Below are positions 60,388 to 64,000 of a DNA stretch of 64,000 nucleotides, piece after piece. Origin of the DNA: Korobacter sp963758505. Lineage in GTDB: Bacteria; Acidobacteriota; Terriglobia; Terriglobales; Acidobacteriaceae. The DNA lies in contig CAVWVJ010000001.1 in NCBI GenBank assembly GCA_963758505.1, positions 1,550,001-1,614,000 on the forward strand, read 5' to 3'. Each line of letters opens with the position of its first letter. Position 1 is the first letter of the stretch. Under the pieces are notes generated by a model. That model was given only the letters and a program-made list of their open reading frames with translations, searched no databases and was not told where the DNA came from. Position numbers and translations under genes: made by a program.

Positions 60388-61428
60388 TTAATTGACCTTT
60401 CCTTGTGCTGGAGGCTGACAGCCATAACCAATTGCATTCATGGTAACCACTGCTGGCGTTCTGCACGACGCTTTGTCCGCCGTACTTCGAACGGAGACGG
60501 AGGCGGGAGCGAATCCCGCCGCAAAAATCTCCATCTCGTATTCGCCCGACGCCATATCGGCGAGTTCGAACATCGCCTTTGCGCTCGCCTTGAACCGATC
60601 TCGCAGGACCGTACCGGACTTTGCAGTCAGCTTCGCGAACGCAATCGGAATGTCAGCTCCTTGCGAATCCACAATGTGCAAGCAGGAGCTTTCAATCGCA
60701 TTGCCCCTGCATATCCGATCGCTCTGCAGTCCACAGGATGTTTCCGCGATGTAGATCGTATCCAACGCCGGAAGACGCTCGTCCCCGGTGACTTCAATTG
60801 GAATTGTCCCAAGACTCGTCGGGATTCCGCTATCGGTATCGGGCTGTAGTATCTCGACCCGGTACCGGCCCGGGCGTTCAGCGGGCAAGTCAAATCTTCC
60901 TAGCTGGTCCGTATCGCTAATGCCGAGCACGTTGCCTTCCGGCACCCCTTGCAGGCTGACTTGGTAATGACGCAGCGGGTCAGCATTGCTCTTCACCAGT
61001 GCGCTCGCGGACCGCAGTGGAATCCAGTTCACGTACGGCCACTCGTATTGCAACCCGTCCGCTCCGCCGGTTTTCACTACGGATACGTCGCGAAACTGCC
61101 TTTCGCCCAAGGCATCCGTGAATTGCAGCGTGAAGCTTCCAAGAGGTACGTTTTGGAATTTCAGGACTCCGTTCGAATCGGTCGTTCCTCTCGCGACTGC
61201 ATGCATGGTTTTGTAGCGGTCGATCGTGCCCAGCGAAACTCGAACCCCTGCCAGCGGATGGTGGTGAGAATCGGAAGCCGTGACTTGAAAAGAACGGCTT
61301 ACCGGAGCGGGATTTGTGGGAGCCTCCGTGCAGGCAAAGACGACGGAAGAAAACAGGAACGTGGCTGCCAGCAGCCACACGCTTCCGTATCTTTGTGCTC
61401 CACTCAAGCTACTTTCCTTTCCATTCAT
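60388..61428 (-). CDS. Lipoprotein with carboxypeptidase-regulatory-like domains, between carA and carB
   Basis: 346 residues. N-terminal helix LLAATFLFSSVVFAC fits a lipobox. The mature part has two or three beta-sandwich repeats of the CarboxypepD_reg type: HPLAGVRVSLGTIDRYK with TTDSNGVLKFQNVPLG, YQVSLQGVPEGNVLG with RFDLPAERPGRYRVEIL, and IPIAFAKLTAKSG with FELADMASGEYEMEIF. Its start overlaps carA by 20 nt and its stop lies 2 nt before carB, so it is embedded in the car operon. Nothing in its sequence links it to pyrimidine synthesis. Confidence 0.8.
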   Translation of the reverse strand: MNGKESSLSGAQRYGSVWLLAATFLFSSVVFACTEAPTNPAPVSRSFQVTASDSHHHPLAGVRVSLGTIDRYKTMHAVARGTTDSNGVLKFQNVPLGSFTLQFTDALGERQFRDVSVVKTGGADGLQYEWPYVNWIPLRSASALVKSNADPLRHYQVSLQGVPEGNVLGISDTDQLGRFDLPAERPGRYRVEILQPDTDSGIPTSLGTIPIEVTGDERLPALDTIYIAETSCGLQSDRICRGNAIESSCLHIVDSQGADIPIAFAKLTAKSGTVLRDRFKASAKAMFELADMASGEYEMEIFAAGFAPASVSVRSTADKASCRTPAVVTMNAIGYGCQPPAQGKVN

Positions 61429-62530
61429 CCATCATCTTCACGAAATCGCCGAACAGGTAATGCGAATCGTGCGGACCCGGCGACGCCTCCGGGTGATACT
61501 GCACACTGAACAGCGGCAGAGATCGATGCCGTAATCCTTCCAGCGTGTCGTCGTTCAAATCCACGTGCGTAAGTTCGACCTCGCTCTGCTTCAGCGAATC
61601 CGGATCGACCGCGAAGTTGTGGTTGTGCGCGGTGATCTCCACCTTGCCCGTCTCCAGTTGCTTCACCGGATGATTGCCGCCGTGGTGCCCGAATTTCAGC
61701 TTGTACGTCTTTCCGCCGAGCGCCAGTCCGATCAGTTGATGCCCCAGGCAGATGCCGAAGACCGGCACGCGCCCCATCAACTTCTGTATGTTCTTCTGCG
61801 CGTAAGTCACCGGCTCCGGATCGCCCGGCCCGTTGGAGAGAAACACGCCGTCGGGTTTCATCGCGAGCACATCCTCTGCACTCGTCGTCGCCGGAACCAC
61901 GGTTACATTGCAGCACTCGCCCACCAGCATCCGCAGGATGTTGTGCTTGATGCCGTAGTCATAGGCGACAACGTTATGCCTGGGCGCCGCGACCTCGGCA
62001 GCCTCGCCAATCGCGATCGGCCCCTTCTCCCACTTGTAGAGCTGTTTGGTCGTCACCACGCTCGCGAGATCGGTGCCATCCATCTTCGGGATCGACTTCG
62101 CCTTCGCGACCAGCTTTTCAATATCCGTCTCCGACGTGGAGATCACGCCGCGCATCACCCCGTGGTCGCGGAGGTGGCGCACCAGCGCGCGGGTATCGAT
62201 ATCGGCGAGGACGGGAACGTGGTTGCGTTTGAAATAGTCGTCGGCGTCGTCCTCCGAGCGCCAGTTCGAGGTCACCTTGGAGAACTCGCGCACGATCAAC
62301 CCCTCGATATAGGGCTTCATCGATTCATCGTCTTCGGGGGTGGTTCCGTAATTGCCGATCTGCGGGTTGGTAAGAACGACGATTTGCCCGGCGTAGGAAG
62401 GATCGGTGGCGATTTCCTGGTAGCCGGTGATGGAAGTATTAAAAACTACTTCCCCGATGCATTCGCTGGCTGCTCCGTAACCTTTGCCTCTGAAGATGCG
62501 GCCATCTTCCAGCGCAAGGATTGCTTGCAC
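61409..62530 (-). CDS. carA: Carbamoyl-phosphate synthase small subunit
   Basis: 373 residues. The N-terminal CPSase_sm domain contains EVVFNTSITGYQEIATDPSY; the class I glutamine amidotransferase has VFGICLGHQLIGLALGG (nucleophile Cys) and the His-Glu pair near YHPEASPGPHD. It supplies ammonia to CarB. GAGAAATATG lies at the start; TTG upstream extensions are unneeded. Confidence 0.95.
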   Translation of the reverse strand: MQAILALEDGRIFRGKGYGAASECIGEVVFNTSITGYQEIATDPSYAGQIVVLTNPQIGNYGTTPEDDESMKPYIEGLIVREFSKVTSNWRSEDDADDYFKRNHVPVLADIDTRALVRHLRDHGVMRGVISTSETDIEKLVAKAKSIPKMDGTDLASVVTTKQLYKWEKGPIAIGEAAEVAAPRHNVVAYDYGIKHNILRMLVGECCNVTVVPATTSAEDVLAMKPDGVFLSNGPGDPEPVTYAQKNIQKLMGRVPVFGICLGHQLIGLALGGKTYKLKFGHHGGNHPVKQLETGKVEITAHNHNFAVDPDSLKQSEVELTHVDLNDDTLEGLRHRSLPLFSVQYHPEASPGPHDSHYLFGDFVKMMDEWKGK

Positions 62531-62808
62531 ATATTTCTCCGGGGGTGGATTTTAAAGATTTTATCAGGTGTTGCGGCAAACGCGAAACAGGCAAAACCCA
62601 AGCCCACACCCATACCCGAGAACGGCTGTCCCATGCGAGGACCAAGCCCTCTTCCCAGCACGTCATGGCGACCGCAGAACGCCCAGACAAATGCGCGTTC
62701 GCAGCGGATTCCTCGCAAATCGCACTTGGGAATCGACTCGAAAATGTGTCCCTCCAGTACTCCGGTTCCCCGCTCTTCCGTCTTACACTCGAAATCAGGA
62801 GCCCTTAT

Positions 62809-63321
62809 ATGTCATCTACCGAAGTTGCTGCCCCTGAAAAATCCAAGATTGTTTACCGCGCCCAGATTGAGGTCGAACCCAGGCCGGGAATGCTGAAGCT
62901 CGTCACTGTTCCCGCGGAACCGGAACCGGTGCCGATGGGCATGCACGGCGATCTCGCGAAGCACTTCCAACTCGCAGCGGCCACTTATCTTCCCCACGCC
63001 TCCACCCTCGATTACGTCATCGCCGCAGCCGCAGCTTGTATGACCGGCGTTCTCGCACGCGCTCTCACCGTCCGCGAGATTCCGATCGCCGATGGCCGCC
63101 TGAAAGTCGAAACTACCGGAGATGTGGAAACCAACGAACATGGAATCCTCGTCATCCGCCGCATTCACTTCCTCGCTCATCTGAAGGCCGAGGAGGGGAA
63201 GCGCGCCGCCGCCGAGCGGGTGATCAGAACTTTCGAAAAGGATTGCCCGGTTTATCAATCGCTGCACAAAGCCATCGAGATTACCGCCGCACTGGACTTC
63301 CAGCCGATCCCGTCGGCGTAG
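62809..63321 (+). CDS. OsmC/Ohr family protein
   Basis: 170 residues with the OsmC fold and its two reactive cysteines in AAAACMTGVLARAL and EKDCPVYQSLHK; these reduce organic hydroperoxides with a thiol partner. ATG 62809 is preceded by AGGAG; the frame upstream to 62521 lies in the carA promoter region. TACACT at 62784-62789 may be its -10. Confidence 0.87.
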   Translation: MSSTEVAAPEKSKIVYRAQIEVEPRPGMLKLVTVPAEPEPVPMGMHGDLAKHFQLAAATYLPHASTLDYVIAAAAACMTGVLARALTVREIPIADGRLKVETTGDVETNEHGILVIRRIHFLAHLKAEEGKRAAAERVIRTFEKDCPVYQSLHKAIEITAALDFQPIPSA

Positions 63322-63332
63322 GGCGGGGTCTC

Positions 63333-63360
63333 GCCGGCACGGTATCTCGTGCCGGCCTTT
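63333..63360 (+). terminator. Terminator of the osmC-like gene
   Basis: GCCGGCACG (63333-63341) and CGTGCCGGC (63348-63356) form a 9-bp stem with a 6-nt loop, followed by CTTTCC. It lies 12 nt after the stop. Confidence 0.7.
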
Positions 63361-63392
63361 CCAACTTATCGATACCGGCTGTGCCACTTGGC

Positions 63393-63521
63393 TCAGAGCT
63401 GAGCACCTGCCATGGGCGAGGCCTGGTATCCCGAAGAGCTGCCCGCATGCTGGATCTCTTGCGCTTCTTCGAGGGTGGCGTTGTTCGGGAACGAACGGAA
63501 ACATTCAGGGCAGTTGATCAA
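63393..63521 (-). CDS. Possible small zinc-ribbon-like protein or remnant
   Basis: An open minus-strand frame of 42 codons from a TTG (63521), or 52 codons back to the preceding stop, reads INCPECFRSFPNNATLEEA and ends GAQL. Upstream in-frame is ERCPFVL, so the cysteines may be part of a C-x(7)-CPEC motif. Codon use looks coding-like, but there is no normal start, so it may be truncated or misread. Confidence 0.35.
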   Translation of the reverse strand: MINCPECFRSFPNNATLEEAQEIQHAGSSSGYQASPMAGAQL

Positions 63522-63634
63522 GACGAAGGGACACCGCTCGAATCCACGCCATTACGGGGAATCCAAACAGGCGCCGACACGCGCTGATGGTGGTCCGCCC
63601 AGGAAGTCCCCTGCATCCAGACTGCCGGCCAAAT

Positions 63635-64000
63635 CTAGTGCAGTGTCCCCACCTTATCCATGGGCCAGTAGGCAAACACCGCTTTGCCGTAAATCAACTG
63701 CTCCGGCACCGGACCGAAATCGCGACTGTCGTTCGACAGATTCCGGTGATCGCCGAGCACGAAATAGGTCTGCGCTGGAACAACCGTTTCGGGATAGCTG
63801 CGCGTGTCGATGTAATCGCTCGGCACGTACGACTCGCGCACCCGCCGCCCGTTTACAAACAAAATCCCGTCCTCAATCCGCACCCGATCGCCGGCCAGCG
63901 CCACCACCCGCTTGATGTAACTCTTCGACGGGTCGAGCGGATAGCGGAACACGATCACGTCGCCGCGCGAGATCGGCTCCAGCTTGTACACGAATTTGTT
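63635..64000 (-). CDS. lepB: Signal peptidase I, C-terminal part (runs off the window)
   Basis: The last 121 residues of a type I signal peptidase: YKLEPISRGDVIVFRYP, SYIKRVVALAGDRV (general-base Lys) and GDHRNLSNDSRDFGPVP. The nucleophile Ser and the membrane anchor lie beyond the edge. It removes Sec signal peptides. Stop at 63635. Confidence 0.92.
   Translation of the reverse strand, partial: NKFVYKLEPISRGDVIVFRYPLDPSKSYIKRVVALAGDRVRIEDGILFVNGRRVRESYVPSDYIDTRSYPETVVPAQTYFVLGDHRNLSNDSRDFGPVPEQLIYGKAVFAYWPMDKVGTLH

Larger units (their letters stand above)
63322..63634. other. 313-nt region with the osmC terminator and a possible zinc-ribbon remnant
   Basis: It holds the terminator at 63333-63360 and a short minus-strand frame with a CPEC motif (63393-63521). 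The rest shows no recognisable gene or RNA. The plus-strand frame starting at 63412 is incompatible with lepB and not supported. Confidence 0.5.

Noticed and set aside
63412..63915. Plus-strand 167-codon frame at the right end
   Set aside because: Runs antisense through well conserved lepB sequence.
1..64000. CRISPR arrays, transposases, integrases or phage genes
   Set aside because: No regularly spaced direct repeats and no such protein motifs were found in any frame.

Overview
The window looks like a chromosomal segment of an acidobacterium, most likely order Acidobacteriales (Koribacter/Terriglobus type). This is an inference from gene content: M61-PDZ peptidase, N-acyl-D-amino-acid deacylase with altered metal motif, serine hydrolase-NamZ fusion, DUF92 protein, an archaemetzincin, carboxypeptidase-regulatory-like domains, high G+C and tightly packed genes with ATGA overlaps. 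There are no rRNA, tRNA, insertion sequence, phage or CRISPR features. It reads as core plus niche-specific chromosome, not a mobile island.

Layout. 1-11.1 kb: MgtC-like protein, then a peptidoglycan-recycling locus (DapF-like protein, LD-carboxypeptidase, Mpl, M61 peptidase, acyltransferase, MurQ, a beta-lactamase-fold hydrolase and a hydrolase-NamZ fusion). 11.1-20.6 kb: housekeeping and cell-envelope genes (RarA, TrmH-type methyltransferase, TsaC, YdcF), a structured intergenic region, a secreted cyclase, a D-aminoacylase-like amidohydrolase, DUF92, Ku and two small proteins. 20.7-26.7 kb (minus strand): cytochrome c, HybA-like Fe-S protein, HybB/NrfD membrane protein, a sensor kinase with two c-type heme motifs, a sigma-54 response regulator and an archaemetzincin. 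27-30.4 kb: a beta-hydroxyacid dehydrogenase, a fluoride riboswitch with CrcB and a DUF190 protein, a secreted LolA-like protein and a solitary NuoI. 30.4-40.8 kb: MetH, YjbR, SET-domain protein, SSB, a heme O synthase/ABC exporter/DUF420 operon, a 0.7-kb hairpin-rich gap, DUF1348 and PAP2. 40.8-54.7 kb: copper P-type ATPase with YHS domains, TlpA, glycosyltransferase, a pterin cluster (two animal-type PTPS genes, FolE, SDR), rhomboid, TruB, HAD, cupin, and an MBL-rhodanese protein. 54.7-64 kb: a large secreted (alpha/alpha)-toroid-like protein, carB, a lipoprotein gene wedged between carB and carA, OsmC and the C-terminal half of LepB at the edge.

How the genes work together. LdcA, Mpl, MurQ, NamZ and the AmiE-like hydrolases form a coherent route for recovering muropeptides and MurNAc; the adjacent DapF homologue has both catalytic cysteines replaced by serine and may have a different role. 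CtaB with the ABC exporter and DUF420 suits assembly of a terminal oxidase. FolE plus two PTPS copies and an SDR suits tetrahydrobiopterin-type pterin synthesis.

Sequence quality. Nine single-base frame disruptions fall in otherwise well conserved genes (NamZ fusion, sensor kinase, metH three times, ABC permease, ctaB, copper ATPase, carB). Several lie in short homopolymers, which points to residual sequencing errors, not real decay; these genes are annotated as single loci.
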